A DNA stretch of 64,000 nucleotides from Clostridium estertheticum (GCF_026650985.1 NZ_CP086239.1:2976001-3040000), one strand, 5' to 3'; positions 29,086 to 39,243 are shown, numbered from the stretch's first letter. A program made the numbers and translations. Notes: a model not told the origin generated them from the sequence alone.

Positions 29086-29218
29086 CTTTTAAATTTCCTT
29101 ATAGAGCAATTCCTCTACTTCAACATAAATCTCATAGATAAGTAAGTCAAAAACTTAAAATTTTCTTCCCTCAACTCTTAATGTAAAATATTATAAGTAA
29201 AGTTTTTCTTTTTTAACA

Positions 29219-29328
29219 CGCTCTTACTTTTATACACATTATATCCTATTTAACTTATTAAAGGGATTAATATCTATTTTAAGTAACAAAATATATCAAA
29301 AAAAGCTAAAAGGCTACATTCCTTTAAT
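29219..29328. repeat. Dispersed ~110-bp repeat, copy 1
   Basis: Begins around cttacttttatacac and runs through aaaaaaagctaaaagg. Nearly identical to 36934-37045; the first 55 bases also recur at 60217-60275. Confidence 0.65.
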
Positions 29329-29352
29329 TTATATTAAAAGGGATGTAGCCTT
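29310..29352. terminator. Strong hairpin after the R-like gene
   Basis: Arms aaggctacattccttt and aaagggatgtagcctt, about 17 bp with one mismatch, bounded by A- and T-runs. It lies downstream of the leftward gene ending at 29440. Confidence 0.8.
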
Positions 29353-29439
29353 CTCATGTTAGATTACATATTTTCTTTAAGGTGTACACGGCTCTTTGTA
29401 TGTTTACAAATAATTATTTCTTTAAAGAATTATGTATTG

Positions 29440-30585
29440 CTAATTCATTAATTTTTCATAACAATATATTATTAATTGATCTAATTTTTTAATATCATCA
29501 GCAGAGTTAATTATTACTCTTGATTCACCAAATGATTTCGGTGCTAGCTCAGTTTTAAACTCTGATACAATTGTTTCTATTTCAGTTAGCGGTAATTTTG
29601 TAATAACATTTTTAATACTACCATCTATATTTAATCTCAGAAACCACTTTGTTGTATTGACAACATATATTGAAAAATAAGCAGTGGTATCTTTATAATT
29701 CAAATTAGTAATATCCATACCCGCTTTACTTAGAACATTTTTTATATATTCAAATGAATTTAATTCATCCTCACTTGTTACAACAGCTCTTTTGGTTGAA
29801 TTTATATTAGCTGTAGATTCAACACCGACTTTACTCTCTTCCACTTCGTCTTCTTTTCCCACAATTACATTTGACTCTGTTTCTTGTTGGTATAACCCCT
29901 TACTTACTATATCTATAACTGCATTTGATATTGCTTTTTTAACTATTGGTCTAAATCTTTCTATTACACTGCTTGTAATTCTTGAACTGCTGACATCTCT
30001 TATTAGATACCTTATAAATTCATCATCAGGGTTTTTAAATAGCTCTTTTAAACTATTATCTAATGTAGATGTATAAACTAACTCCTCAGCATACCTTACT
30101 AAAAAATCCTTATCAAATGACTCTTTTTTAAATCTTAGTAAAGTTTCAAAATCTGATTCCTTTAAATTCAGCAAATCAACAATAAGAAATGGTGTTTCAT
30201 CCATTACATTATCTGCTGTTAAATCAGTAAAAAATTTATATTCGGTTCCATTAGTTATAATTGCTATTCTAACCTCTGTGACAGCATTAAAATATCTACA
30301 AAGTTGAGCATCGTGATTAGATAATTTTTCATTTACAGACTTAGCCTCAACAAATATAATAGGTGATCCATCTTTAAATATTGCATAATCAACTTTTTCG
30401 CCTCTCTTTTTACCAAAGTCAGCCACATACTCAGGTTTTATTTCTAAAGGATCGAAAACATCATAACCTAACACCTGTATAAATGGAATTATTAAAGATT
30501 GCTTTGTCGTTTCTTCATTACTAATATGTACCATTCTTTCATTAACCTGCACTGATAATTTCTGTAACTCTTCCTTGAAACCCAT
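29440..30585 (-). CDS. Type I restriction R-like N-terminal nuclease domain protein, stand-alone
   Basis: 381 residues. N-terminal half matches the R.HsdR_N/COG4748 type: EETTKQSLIIPFIQVLGYD, then VDYAIFKDGSPIIFVEAKS, which gives the PD-(D/E)XK residues (Asp and E-A-K), and RYFNAVTEVRIAIITNG. The middle is helical and a variable acidic linker (about 235-265) leads to a beta-rich C-terminal domain with WFLRLNIDG. No helicase or methylase gene is adjacent, so it is not a complete type I system; such stand-alone proteins are common and of unknown role. Intact frame. Confidence 0.8.
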   Translation of the reverse strand: MGFKEELQKLSVQVNERMVHISNEETTKQSLIIPFIQVLGYDVFDPLEIKPEYVADFGKKRGEKVDYAIFKDGSPIIFVEAKSVNEKLSNHDAQLCRYFNAVTEVRIAIITNGTEYKFFTDLTADNVMDETPFLIVDLLNLKESDFETLLRFKKESFDKDFLVRYAEELVYTSTLDNSLKELFKNPDDEFIRYLIRDVSSSRITSSVIERFRPIVKKAISNAVIDIVSKGLYQQETESNVIVGKEDEVEESKVGVESTANINSTKRAVVTSEDELNSFEYIKNVLSKAGMDITNLNYKDTTAYFSIYVVNTTKWFLRLNIDGSIKNVITKLPLTEIETIVSEFKTELAPKSFGESRVIINSADDIKKLDQLIIYCYEKLMN

Positions 30586-30762
30586 CTACTCATCTCCTAT
30601 ACTCTTATATAATACCTTATTCTACAAATAGTATTATCTACCCTCTATTTTTGAAATAAATTCATGGATTTCGTGTGACAAATATCGACTAAAATATAAT
30701 GCACAAGGATGGAACTGATATCAAATAATTGAATAATTCATAATATTACTTCACTAATTGAA

Positions 30763-31836
30763 TCAAATTATTGAGATAATATATTTTCTTTTGTCTCCAT
30801 GGCTTCCCCAAAAGTCAGCTAACTTTATCTTATCTTCTATGCATACCTTTAATCCATCTTTTCTATTTTTTAGAAGTTCCAACTCAACCTCAATACCCCG
30901 ACTTTGATCATTAGTTATTATAACTTTAATCCTATCATTTATATTTCCAAATATAAGATTACAAATAGGTGGACTACTATTTATTGGTGTAAAATATTTC
31001 AGCCAAAGTACACTATCTACATTTATATAGTCATATACCAGACCATCTTTATTTTTTTCAAATTGTAATACTGGTAAAGATGTTGCCTTAAGTATTGTCA
31101 ATTTTTTCAACCGCTTATAAGACTCTTTTAAATCACAAGTAGGTAAAACTATCTGACCTTCATCCGCATTGCCAATAAACGTAACATTGCTTATGTAAGT
31201 TAAATAACCAGTATATGCTGCTACAAGTGCATCTAGTTTATCTGTTTTTTCGTGTCTTCCACATCCAGAAAGTATTTTTTCAAGACCTTTAAAACCTGAT
31301 TTTTCTAGTATATCAAGTCTTTCTTTTAACCCCTTATCAGTATCTTTTGGTGAAGGAATATAATCTAACAAAACTGTAAAACAGGCATGAGGAAATACTT
31401 CTATAAATCCTTGAATATTATTATTAGATTTTCTGATATTTATTTCCTTATATCCTAATTCCTCAATCCTTACGTAGAGATTAAATCCTGTTTTCATCCA
31501 CCCTTTCCATCCAGTAATTTCATCCATGCTTCCTGGAGTAGAAAATGGATTCATTCCTCTTCTTGATAATTCATACTCGCTAACTTTTTTGTTGTAATGT
31601 CCCTTTAATTTGCAATTTAAAGTCATCCTATACTGGTCATTATTCATAAACCCATAATTTAATTTATATGGAGCATCAACTGCTATTACGGATGCTTCTC
31701 TATAACTTAAGTAATTAAGTAACACATCAGGAACCATATTATCTATAAATTCTATATTTAATTTCTCATCTATATTTGCCACAGTCAATTTTCCCTTATG
31801 TACATCAAGACCAATAAAGTTCACAAACCACACCAC
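30763..31836 (-). CDS. DUF429 family protein
   Basis: 357 residues with DUF429 features: FIGLDVHKGKLTVA at the start (RNase H-like strand with Asp), VIAVDAP near 50, GMNPFSTPG near 95, EVFPHACF near 150 and DKLDALVAAYTGYL near 200-213. The fold is ribonuclease H-like and a nuclease role has been suggested. A C-terminal extension of about 120 residues is unusual for the family. A piece of its 3' end is repeated near 37040. No operon partner. Confidence 0.75.
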   Translation of the reverse strand: MVWFVNFIGLDVHKGKLTVANIDEKLNIEFIDNMVPDVLLNYLSYREASVIAVDAPYKLNYGFMNNDQYRMTLNCKLKGHYNKKVSEYELSRRGMNPFSTPGSMDEITGWKGWMKTGFNLYVRIEELGYKEINIRKSNNNIQGFIEVFPHACFTVLLDYIPSPKDTDKGLKERLDILEKSGFKGLEKILSGCGRHEKTDKLDALVAAYTGYLTYISNVTFIGNADEGQIVLPTCDLKESYKRLKKLTILKATSLPVLQFEKNKDGLVYDYINVDSVLWLKYFTPINSSPPICNLIFGNINDRIKVIITNDQSRGIEVELELLKNRKDGLKVCIEDKIKLADFWGSHGDKRKYIISII

Positions 31837-31948
31837 CTTGTTTAATCATCTTTCTTTTTATCACTCACTTCTCTTAATCGCTATAATCACCTAGTTGTTA
31901 ATTGGTTTATCAAAAAAATCTTTACTCATATATATAGACCTTTAATAT

Positions 31949-32158
31949 TTATTTTCCTATTGGATATCTAGTTCTAAACTCATTAAGCTGAGATGATAAA
32001 CTAGAATCTAATGTACTAAATTTTTGATTGTAACCTGTAATAGAACCATTTGGAGACTCAACCATACCTTCAAATTCATTATATGAGTTATATATTTTCA
32101 TTAGTGATTCATTAGCAAATTCGCTTCGCTCATAAAAGTCCCCGAGGGGCGTGAACAA
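31949..32158 (-). pseudogene. Fragment, coiled C-terminal piece of unknown protein
   Basis: 69 residues; KFSTLDSSLSSQLNEFRTRYPIGK at the end is helical and may be the tail of a larger protein. The apparent start lies within the repeated 32118-32180 sequence, so the 5' part is junction-derived. Confidence 0.35.
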
Positions 32159-32182
32159 ATTGTAAACACAATTTGTTTTTCT
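32118..32182. repeat. Hairpin-bearing repeat, copy 1
   Basis: Shares ttcgctcataaaa and gtgaacaaattgtaa-acacaatttg with 33692-33755. The inner part is an 8-bp hairpin (acaaattg/caatttgt). In minus-strand reading both copies lead into ATGAGCGAA, so it may be a leader of a lost gene family. Confidence 0.5.
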
Positions 32183-32203
32183 AAATGCTGATTATACTTA
32201 TAA

Positions 32204-33070
32204 CTACTTATTGTTTAATTCAATATAATAATCAATTAGATTAAAAATCCAACCCCTCAAATTGGAAAATTCAAATCCTAAATCTTTTGCCTTATCAGTA
32301 TTTATACTATAAGCTTTTTCACCATTGTATGGAGCTTTATCGCCATTTAAATCAATAATTATTTTCTTGTTAGTTTTATTTTCTACATAATTAATAATTT
32401 CAATTAATGAAATAGTACCATTGCTACTTCCATTAATTGAACCACAATAATTATTTCCTGCTAAAAATGATAAAAACTTTCCAGCATCAGCTGAACTGAT
32501 AAAACTCATTTGATTGTCAATGTTATCTATAAACATTGGAATTTCTTTCACTATATGTTCTACATAAAAGAGCACTCTATTTGTATAATCATCTATGCCT
32601 ATAACAAATGGCAATCGAACTGCAACAGAATTTTGTGATGTAAATTGTTTGACTAATGCACACTCAGCTAATCTTTTAATTTCATCATATGAAAAACCTT
32701 GTCTGTCACACCAAACTAATTCTTTATCATATGGTTTATAATTTTCTTCTTTTGTATCCATGTGTAGATTATAAACTGCTGTAGATGACACCATTATATA
32801 TCGATTGCAAACAATTGACTTTAAAGCATATTTTATATCATTTGAACAATATGCCAAATCATCATATACAACATCAAAGTTCTTGTTTTTAAAAACTTCC
32901 TTCATGTTTTCAAAATTAGTATGGTCTACAATGACTCGCTCAACTTGTGTACCAAATTTGTCCTGTCTATTTCCTCTGTTAGCAATTGTCACTTGATGAC
33001 CATTTTTCAATAAATTATCTACTAAATGTACTCCAAAAAATCTTGTACCACCTAATACAAGTATATTCAT
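32204..33070 (-). CDS. NAD-dependent epimerase/dehydratase (SDR) family protein
   Basis: 288 residues. Extended-SDR Rossmann start MNILVLGGTRFFGVHLVDNLL (GxxxFxG nucleotide loop), VSSTAVY with the catalytic Ser, and YDEIKRLAE with a Y-x-x-x-K-like pair. C-terminal GWIFNLIDYY. The family reduces or epimerises sugar nucleotides and similar substrates; nothing adjacent suggests which. Isolated gene. Confidence 0.85.
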   Translation of the reverse strand: MNILVLGGTRFFGVHLVDNLLKNGHQVTIANRGNRQDKFGTQVERVIVDHTNFENMKEVFKNKNFDVVYDDLAYCSNDIKYALKSIVCNRYIMVSSTAVYNLHMDTKEENYKPYDKELVWCDRQGFSYDEIKRLAECALVKQFTSQNSVAVRLPFVIGIDDYTNRVLFYVEHIVKEIPMFIDNIDNQMSFISSADAGKFLSFLAGNNYCGSINGSSNGTISLIEIINYVENKTNKKIIIDLNGDKAPYNGEKAYSINTDKAKDLGFEFSNLRGWIFNLIDYYIELNNK

Positions 33071-33397
33071 TGTTTATCCCCCTACCTTTTTATATAATTA
33101 TACTTCTCATTTAACTACAATCGTGTCTTATTATTTGAAAATATTATACCATTATATTTTAATACCCTAATTTCATAACTTTAATTTATATAGTTTTAAA
33201 AATGGATTCAAGGTATTATTTAAAATAGTATTTTGAATACGGTTTCTTGAATAATTTCAAGCTATATATGCAATGTTAACACAATGTTAACTAAATGTTC
33301 ATAATATGAAACGATATCTGTAAATTTACACCATATACACTTTTATTTAACTGGGGTATTATAATATTATAAATAAAAGTTAATAGGAGGTTGTTTT
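33071..33397. promoter_or_regulatory. Intergenic region with promoter for the 53-residue ORF
   Basis: About 330 bases with no gene. A TATAAT box at 33360-33365 precedes AGGAGG at 33386-33391 and the ATG at 33398. Just upstream, ttaacacaatgttaac is an imperfect dyad near 33275 that could be an operator. Confidence 0.5.
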
Positions 33398-33559
33398 ATG
33401 ATAAAATTATTGAAGAAGGTATTTAGTAAAGAGAATATGAGAAATGTTGGAGTGTTAAATTATGTAGTAAGTACAGGTGGATCAAAGGATGCTATTATGT
33501 TGTACAATGAAATCTTTAATAAAAATGACAATGAATTAAACCTAAAAAAAGTTTCATAG
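33398..33559 (+). CDS. Small 53-residue protein with complete expression signals
   Basis: MIKLLKKVFSKENMRNVG start, then NYVVSTGGSKDAIMLYNEIF, and a polar tail ending NLKKVS. Full AGGAGG seven bases before the ATG, a good -10 box and an A/T hairpin at its end make it a real monocistronic gene although nothing in it is recognised. No signal peptide or membrane helix. A basic helical N-terminus is typical of small peptides and precursors, but no processing site can be named. Confidence 0.65.
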   Translation: MIKLLKKVFSKENMRNVGVLNYVVSTGGSKDAIMLYNEIFNKNDNELNLKKVS

Positions 33560-33580
33560 CTTTTGCCATGAAGTTTTTTT
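33544..33580 (+). terminator. A/T hairpin overlapping the stop of the 53-residue gene
   Basis: A7-g-tttcat pairs with atgaag-T8 across about 10 bases, ending in T-run. Imperfect but well placed. Confidence 0.55.
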
Positions 33581-33691
33581 TATTGAAAAAATTAATTTTA
33601 AATATTCTTCTAATATATTTGAATAAAAAACAGAAGTTTTTCTTAATGTCTTACCCATCAAATAATTTTAACAGTTCTTTGAGTTTATCTT

Positions 33692-33755
33692 TCATTTCGC
33701 TCATAAAAACCCCAATGTTAGTGAACAAATTGTAACCACAATTTGCTTTGCTATA
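33692..33755. repeat. Hairpin-bearing repeat, copy 2
   Basis: Second copy of 32118-32182, with gaacaaattgtaaccacaatttgc hairpin. Confidence 0.5.
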
Positions 33756-33864
33756 CTTTTTGCTTTGTTATGCTTCATCTTTGCATCCCTTAATTGCTAT
33801 TCAACAGATAAAAAACACCTAGAATTAAATGCTCTCAAAAATTACTATCATATATCTAACCATA

Positions 33865-34002
33865 TTATTTATTACACTCATTTCTAAGTGTATTTATAAA
33901 TAGTGCTATTTCTGTTGCCATTTCATCACTTTTCACTTTTTTACATATTAGTCCATTCTCTATTGCAGCTATTGTAATTTCCTTTAAATATTCTTCATTC
34001 AT
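33865..34002 (-). CDS. Small 45-residue protein
   Basis: ATG 34002 with GGAGGTG six bases upstream. MNEEYLKEITIAAIENGLIC, then MATEIALFINTLRNECNK: two amphipathic helices. The first dozen codons and the ribosome site recur, truncated, at 48473-48512 and 62232-62272, so it belongs to a small family spread over this region. Confidence 0.6.
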   Translation of the reverse strand: MNEEYLKEITIAAIENGLICKKVKSDEMATEIALFINTLRNECNK

Positions 34003-34150
34003 ATTTTCACCTCCTACACTAATGTACTTGATGTTAGGTACGGGCGAAAGCTCACTGTTCTTTTTGTTGTGGTTATTTTTGCTTTTCGAGCTTAACCTTT
34101 GTAGTTGTTCCCATAGCTGAAGCTTCATAGCTTATTACGGAAGTTAACAG

Positions 34151-34908
34151 TTATTTTGAAATAAACCTACATCTAGGGAAATTCCCACATCCTTTAAATG
34201 GACCATACCTTCCATTTCTTAATACTAATTCCCCTCCACATTTAGGACAAAACCACTATTAACTTTGATTTCTTTTTCAGCTAAGGTCTTGTGAATTGCT
34301 TTTACATGAGTTTTTCTAGTTTCTTTACTATCAACATTTAAAGAAATTAATTTTTTATATACCTCTTCTTTAACTAAATCAGTTATATTCTCATTATTAT
34401 ATTTCTTAATTGTCTTAGGCAAATTTATAGTATACACAACATCTGTTTTTGATTTTACTTTTAACTCCGCCCTTGTTGTAAAAGCTATTATTGAAATATA
34501 CTTTATATCTTCGAAGCCATTTAGAACTTCTTTCAATGCTTGTATATGTCCATAATTTTGTTTTATTGGATTATATAGTTTTTCTTTATGCTTGTAAATT
34601 ACTTGCTTCCAATTATCATCAAATTCATTACCAACAATCCACCCTTTATAGTTTTTAGTTTCTATTACAAAAATGCCATAGTTAGATACTATAACATGAT
34701 CTATCTGTGTTGTTTTGTCGCCTACTGATAGCATTATATTGTTAATTAACTTATATTTTGTTTTATCAAGGCCTGATAAGAAAAAAGCAACAGACCTCTC
34801 ACCTATGGCACCTTTGATTTTAGGCATGAAAATCTCTAATACCCCTGCTGCTATAATTAAGAGCCATAGGTACCAAAATTTCGTTGACAATTCAAATAAC
34901 ATTTCCAT
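34151..34908 (-). pseudogene. NERD-domain protein with topoisomerase zinc ribbon, frameshifted
   Basis: Residues 1-25 form a membrane anchor (WYLWLLIIAAGVLEIF). A NERD nuclease-related domain follows (GAIGERSVAFFLSGL; QIDHVIVSNYGIFVIETKNYKGW with Asp and E-T-K). The open frame stops at 34225, but one extra T near 34247 continues it into [18 protein letters not shown] and FPRCRFISK to a stop at 34151: a zf-C4 topoisomerase ribbon, the normal ending for this family. The lesion is in a T-run, so it could be a sequencing slip. Confidence 0.75.
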
Positions 34909-35174
34909 CTAGTTTCACTTCCTTTATATTATCTGGTTCTTTCATTTAGGTCTTCAAAACTATAATTCTACATTGTTTCCAATTACCTTTATATAATGTA
35001 ACATTTTTGTCAATATGTACTGTTTCTATATGATTTATAAAAAATATCACCTCATCCAATTATGAACTGCTACTTACTTCTTTTAGCATTTATTGCTACC
35101 CCTACAAGTAACACTAACACACCATGATACGACATCTAGTCCCGATTAAGTTTTATGATTCAATATTTATTGTT

Positions 35175-35207
35175 AAAAAGGAAGTTCTTAAATTGAACTT
35201 CCTTTTA
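35175..35207. terminator. 13-bp hairpin
   Basis: aaaaaggaagttc and gaacttccttttt-type arms with a 7-base loop. Confidence 0.7.
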
Positions 35208-35225
35208 TCAGCTTCATAATACCTA

Positions 35226-35249
35226 CCCTCAGCAATGCTGGGGGTTTTA
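35226..35249 (+). terminator. GC-rich hairpin with T-tract
   Basis: ccctcagca pairs with tgctggggg, followed by gttttaa. This form is also common at IS605-type element ends, but no element lies here. Confidence 0.55.
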
Positions 35250-35380
35250 ATTCATTGGATCAAGAATGATATTCGTCTTTTGAAATTTGTAGATTTATAT
35301 TAATATTAATATACTCCATACTCTCATACACTATTTTGTTAGGACTTTTCATCCTTATATGATACAGGAGGTTTTCCATT

Positions 35381-36685
35381 TTAAATTTTCCCTGCCAACC
35401 AATTAATAAATTGTTGTGCTGTCCTTCCCGAGGCCCCTCCATGTTGCATTTCCCACCTATTTGCTTCTTCACATAATTCTTCTTCAGAAAGTGTAATATT
35501 TTCGTACTTCTTAGCCAGTTCTTTTACAATTTCATCATATTCATCTCGGCTAGGATTGTTATAACCAATAGTAAGACCAAATCGATTTGCTAGCGATAAT
35601 TTTTCCTGCATAGTATCATTAGTATGGACGTCACCTCTTTCTTCAATATCGTTTCGATCATTCCACGTTTCGCGAATTAAGTGTCTTCGATTAGATGTAG
35701 CATATATTAATACATTATCTGGTTTAACTTCCACTCCACCTTCAATCACAGCTTTCAAAAATTTGTACTCTATTTCAAATTCCTCAAAAGATAAGTCATC
35801 CATATAAATGATATATTTATAATTTCTATTTTTAATGTGAGCAATTATAGCTGATAAATCCTGAAATTGATGCTTGTAGATTTCAATCATTCGCAAACCA
35901 CGGTCATAATATTGATTAAGAATTGCTTTTATGCTTGCAGACTTCCCAGTACCACTATCGCCATACAATAAAACATTATTGGCTGTTCTTCCTGCTACAA
36001 ATGCTTCAGTATTCTCAACAAGTTCTTCCTTTTGGAATTTATACCCCACTAAATCATCTAACATGACGTCATCCATATTTCTAATTGGGTAAAATTCTAA
36101 CTTTCCATTTGTGTGGCCAACGCGAAATGCTTTATTCAGTCCAAACATTCCAACACCAAAATCCTTATAGAATCCTGTTATAATACAAAATACTTCTTCC
36201 TCGTCTTTTGCATTTTCAATGCAACTACTGATATATTGAACTTTCTCACCAACATTTTTATTATACATTCCTTCTTTTTTTACAATAGCTTTATAATTAG
36301 AAATAGTCGTAAAACAATCTATATCTAAGTCCTGTTCAATATGCGAAAAATCATAATCAAATAGGTTCTTGAATATTTTAAAATCATTTTTTGCGAAGTG
36401 ATTCACCGTTCCATCACTTGCTCCTACTTTTTCACATGTAATACTAAAAGAATTTTCGTTGGTGATGAGCAGAAAAACTAAATAATTGTGCCATATATTT
36501 TTATCAAATCCATAGTTTGTTGCTAAATCCAAAATACGTTTCATTTCCCTATAAATACGGGTTACAATCTTTTCATTAGTGCAACTCTTTGAGTTATAAT
36601 CCTCAATAATATCTGCTAAATTACATAAAATGCAGTTATCTCCCAAATCATTATATAAGATCAACTTTGAAATTTCTTTATACAT
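35381..36685 (-). CDS. DUF815 family AAA ATPase
   Basis: 434 residues from ATG 36685 (AGGAGC eight bases upstream). C-terminal AAA module: [14 protein letters not shown] (Walker A), [13 protein letters not shown] (Walker B), then ATSNRRHL (sensor 1) and [10 protein letters not shown]. The N-terminal 200 residues are helical. DUF815 ATPases are widespread in Firmicutes and of unknown function; they are normally core genes, so this one may mark native chromosome. Intact. Confidence 0.85.
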   Translation of the reverse strand: MYKEISKLILYNDLGDNCILCNLADIIEDYNSKSCTNEKIVTRIYREMKRILDLATNYGFDKNIWHNYLVFLLITNENSFSITCEKVGASDGTVNHFAKNDFKIFKNLFDYDFSHIEQDLDIDCFTTISNYKAIVKKEGMYNKNVGEKVQYISSCIENAKDEEEVFCIITGFYKDFGVGMFGLNKAFRVGHTNGKLEFYPIRNMDDVMLDDLVGYKFQKEELVENTEAFVAGRTANNVLLYGDSGTGKSASIKAILNQYYDRGLRMIEIYKHQFQDLSAIIAHIKNRNYKYIIYMDDLSFEEFEIEYKFLKAVIEGGVEVKPDNVLIYATSNRRHLIRETWNDRNDIEERGDVHTNDTMQEKLSLANRFGLTIGYNNPSRDEYDEIVKELAKKYENITLSEEELCEEANRWEMQHGGASGRTAQQFINWLAGKI

Positions 36686-37369
36686 AAAATCAGCTCCTTC
36701 TATTCTTATAATTATCCTATTTTGTTTACTAAAAATACTATAAATTAATGCGTGTTTCTGCCACCGAGTAGTATGAAAAGCATCAATTTCATCTGGATAT
36801 AACATGTAATACTACTTATGAACCACTTGCCATCGCTGTTCATTTTGTACATTATAAATCTAAATAAACTTCCCCAAGCAATGCTACCATAGCTACTAGT
36901 GCTAGTCCTAAACTCATCATCGCTTTTAACATACGCTTACTTTTATACACATTATATCCTATTTAACTTATTAAAGGGATTAATATCTATTTTATATAAC
37001 AAAATATATCAAAAAAAGCTAAAAGGCTGCATACCTTTAATCCATCTTTTCTATTTTTCAAAAGTTCCAACTCAAATATTTCTATAAACCATTTGGATTA
37101 TATTACAAGTTTATATATGATAATATATAAATGAAAAAGTTGAATAAAGTCAGTTATGTGTACAGCAACGATTTACAAGAGTTTAAATAAAAATTTCAAA
37201 ATTAATGTTACTTATCAATATCAATATTTAAGCTCTGTAACATTCATGGTTTAAAATTATTAAATATTATTTTTAAGTACGTGAAATACTTTCACCGCCT
37301 CATATTAACATAACTTTTCGCGGAGATAGGCGAAACACCCCAATTAGACCTTGATAAAGGAGGAGTTCC
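36686..37369. other. Non-coding stretch with chimeric repeat
   Basis: About 680 bases. Minus-strand remnant MMSLGLALVAMVALLGE near 36855-36920 could be the N-terminus of a lost small membrane protein. The dispersed repeat copy lies at 36934-37080. Confidence 0.4.
36934..37080. repeat. Dispersed repeat, copy 2, fused to a DUF429 gene fragment
   Basis: 36934-37045 matches 29219-29328; 37033-37074 matches 30841-30884, the 3' part of the DUF429 gene. The two source stretches are 1.5 kb apart in the window, so this copy is a recombinant junction. Confidence 0.6.
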
Positions 37370-37522
37370 ATGAAGTATTTTTTTAATGGAGTAATTTGTT
37401 TTTTAATCGGTATTGGTTGTTGGTTTTTAGTTGGTAGATTCATTGATAAAAATTTAGCTCTTATTTCTGCTCTTTTTGTTGCAATAACAATCCAGTCATT
37501 TTTAAATAGTAAAATTAAATAG
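37370..37522 (+). CDS. Small 50-residue membrane protein
   Basis: ATG with AAAGGAGGAG six bases upstream, an excellent ribosome site. Two hydrophobic segments (FFNGVICFLIGIGCWFLVG; LALISALFVAITIQSFL) with a short polar turn. Function unknown. Confidence 0.65.
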   Translation: MKYFFNGVICFLIGIGCWFLVGRFIDKNLALISALFVAITIQSFLNSKIK

Positions 37523-37656
37523 CTAATATTAATCTCGGATACAGCCGATATACGTGCAAAAATCGATCATTTTCATTTTGTCGTATGAATAGACAATTTG
37601 TGGTTGAAGTTTGTTTTAAGGATTGTCGTTTATTTTTTTGAATCCTAATCTATAAC

Positions 37657-38226
37657 GTGTTTTTTATTGCCCGTACATCAAATAATGAACGAATATTAGG
37701 TTTGGTTACTGCTGCTATTGGTATAGGTGGTGTTGTTGGCGGCTTATTTGTAACTGCTGCCAAACCACCCAAAAGCAATGTGAAAACTATATTTATTTCA
37801 GCAGCACTATCGTTTCTGCTTTGTGATATATTACTTGGTGTAGGTAAAAATTCTTTTGTATGGATTTTTGCTGCATTCGCTGGTAACATACCTCTTCCAT
37901 TCCTTATAGCATCTGAAAACTCTTTGTTATATTCAAAAATACCTACAACTATGCAAGGAAGGATTTTCTCAATACGTGGTTCTTTGCAGCATATTACCGT
38001 ACCTATTGGATACTTAGCTGGAGGATTTTTTGCAGATAAAATTTTCGAACCACTAATGATTAATTCTGAAAAAGCAAGATACATCTTGGGCGGTATTGTC
38101 GGAGTTGGTAGAGGATCTGGCATGGCTATAATATTTATTATTACAGGAACATTAGGATTTACTTTAAGTCTTATATCATATAACAACAAGGCTATAAGAG
38201 ATTTGGATAATATGATTGAACAATGA
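37657..38226 (+). pseudogene. C-terminal half of an MFS efflux transporter
   Basis: About 189 residues with five or six membrane helices: ILGLVTAAIGIGGVVGGLF, FISAALSFLLCDILLG, PLPFLIASENSLLYSKIP, MQGRIFSIRGSLQHITVPIGYLAGG and FIITGTLGFTLSLISY. The V-x-x-x-x-Q-G-R-I/V-F-S motif is typical of MFS macrolide-type exporters of about 400 residues; the first half is missing and no ribosome site is present. A shadow frame on the other strand is not a gene. Confidence 0.75.
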
Positions 38227-38254
38227 TTAGTTGATACTCTTAATATATGCCGAC

Positions 38255-38294
38255 ACAATGACCCTCCACATTATTAGATATGGAGGGTCATTGT
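38255..38294. terminator. Perfect 14-bp hairpin between convergent genes
   Basis: Arms 38255-38268 (acaatgaccctcca) and 38281-38294 are exact complements with a 12-base loop. Confidence 0.8.
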
Positions 38295-38420
38295 TAATGA
38301 TGTGATAATACGATAGTGATTGCACTTACAACGATGTCAACACACCTAATAATGACGTGGAAGTCTGTTTTCATGTCATTGTGCTTTTTTACCATTCCTA
38401 TTATATTAAAAGATTACACA

Positions 38421-38867
38421 TTATTTGGAAAGACTTTTAGCTAATAAATCAGACAATAGACCAAAGCTTGCAAACATAGATTTTCTTTCTTCTTTTGACA
38501 TATTGCTTAAGGCTTCTATTTCTGCTAATTTAAGTTTTCTAAGTATGTTTTTTGCATATTGATCGCCCTGCTCTGTGAACCTAACAATTTTATTTCTACG
38601 ATCTTGAGGATTTAATTCTCTCAAAATATACCCTTTCTTTTCAAGTCCAGATAATATTAATGAGACTGTCTGTTTTGGCAAAAACATTTTTTCACAAATT
38701 TTATTTTGAGTACAGTAAGGTGAAGTTTCATTTATTTCAGATAGAACAAATAGAACAGTATCCTGAATACCATGTTTTTTCGCCCAAAGGTGATACGTAT
38801 TACCAAATTCAAAGTAATATTTATAATAAAGATTTATTTGCTCATTAAATTCCTCTTTTTTATTCAT
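38421..38867 (-). CDS. MarR-family transcriptional regulator
   Basis: 148 residues: winged helix with CEKMFLPKQTVSLILSGLEKKGY as recognition helix and NPQDRRNKIVRFTEQG as wing. GGAAGGAATG precedes the start. It is 34 bases after the SMR pump gene in the same direction, so it probably represses that pump and itself, being released by the drug, as in many MarR-pump operons. Confidence 0.9.
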   Translation of the reverse strand: MNKKEEFNEQINLYYKYYFEFGNTYHLWAKKHGIQDTVLFVLSEINETSPYCTQNKICEKMFLPKQTVSLILSGLEKKGYILRELNPQDRRNKIVRFTEQGDQYAKNILRKLKLAEIEALSNMSKEERKSMFASFGLLSDLLAKSLSK

Positions 38868-38901
38868 ATCTTACACATTCCTTCCATACTAGTAAAAAAA
38901 T

Positions 38902-39225
38902 CTAGTGGCTAACACCACTTAAATTTACACCTATAACACCCACTACAATAAAAAGCAAAGATACTATTTTTAAAATACTAACGCTTTCTTTGAAAACAAA
39001 TATGCCCATTGCGGCTACAATAACAATTCCAGTTGCTCCCCATATAGCATATGCAACACTAATAGGTATTTTTTTTAATGATATTGCGAAAAAAGTAAAA
39101 CATATACAATATGATAAAAGTGTACCTATAACTAATAATGGTTTTGTAAATCCATCAGACATTTTCATAAAAGTCGTTCCTATCGTTTCAAGTATAACAG
39201 CTAAAATTAAATAAACCCATTCCAT
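38902..39225 (-). CDS. SMR family multidrug efflux protein
   Basis: 107 residues from ATG 39225 (AAGGAAGG upstream). Four helices with the SMR signature: membrane Glu in VILETIGTTFMKMSDGF, then ISVAYAIWGATGIV and VGVIGVNLSG. Proton-driven export of cationic drugs or guanidinium; works as an antiparallel dimer in the membrane. First gene of the operon with marR-like gene. Confidence 0.9.
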   Translation of the reverse strand: MEWVYLILAVILETIGTTFMKMSDGFTKPLLVIGTLLSYCICFTFFAISLKKIPISVAYAIWGATGIVIVAAMGIFVFKESVSILKIVSLLFIVVGVIGVNLSGVSH

Positions 39226-39243
39226 AATAAAACCTTCCTTCAT

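Larger units (their letters stand above)
29086..29439. other. Non-coding stretch with dispersed repeat and terminator
   Basis: Holds possible further mcrC debris near 29100, one copy of the dispersed repeat (29219-29328) and a strong hairpin. No gene supported. Confidence 0.4.
34909..35259. other. Non-coding stretch with two hairpins
   Basis: About 350 bases. A short membrane-peptide-like frame (GVLVLLVGVAINAKRSK) is readable on the minus strand near 35085-35140 but has no start. Hairpins at 35175 and 35226 follow. Confidence 0.4.

Noticed and set aside
35260-35472. Minus-strand frame overlapping the DUF815 gene end
   Set aside because: It overlaps the end of the ATPase in another frame and has no independent start signal.
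37650-38258. Long minus-strand frame opposite the MFS fragment
   Set aside because: It is antisense to a clear MFS C-terminal half with QGRIFS-type motif; its product has proline/isoleucine-rich nonsense composition and no ribosome site.
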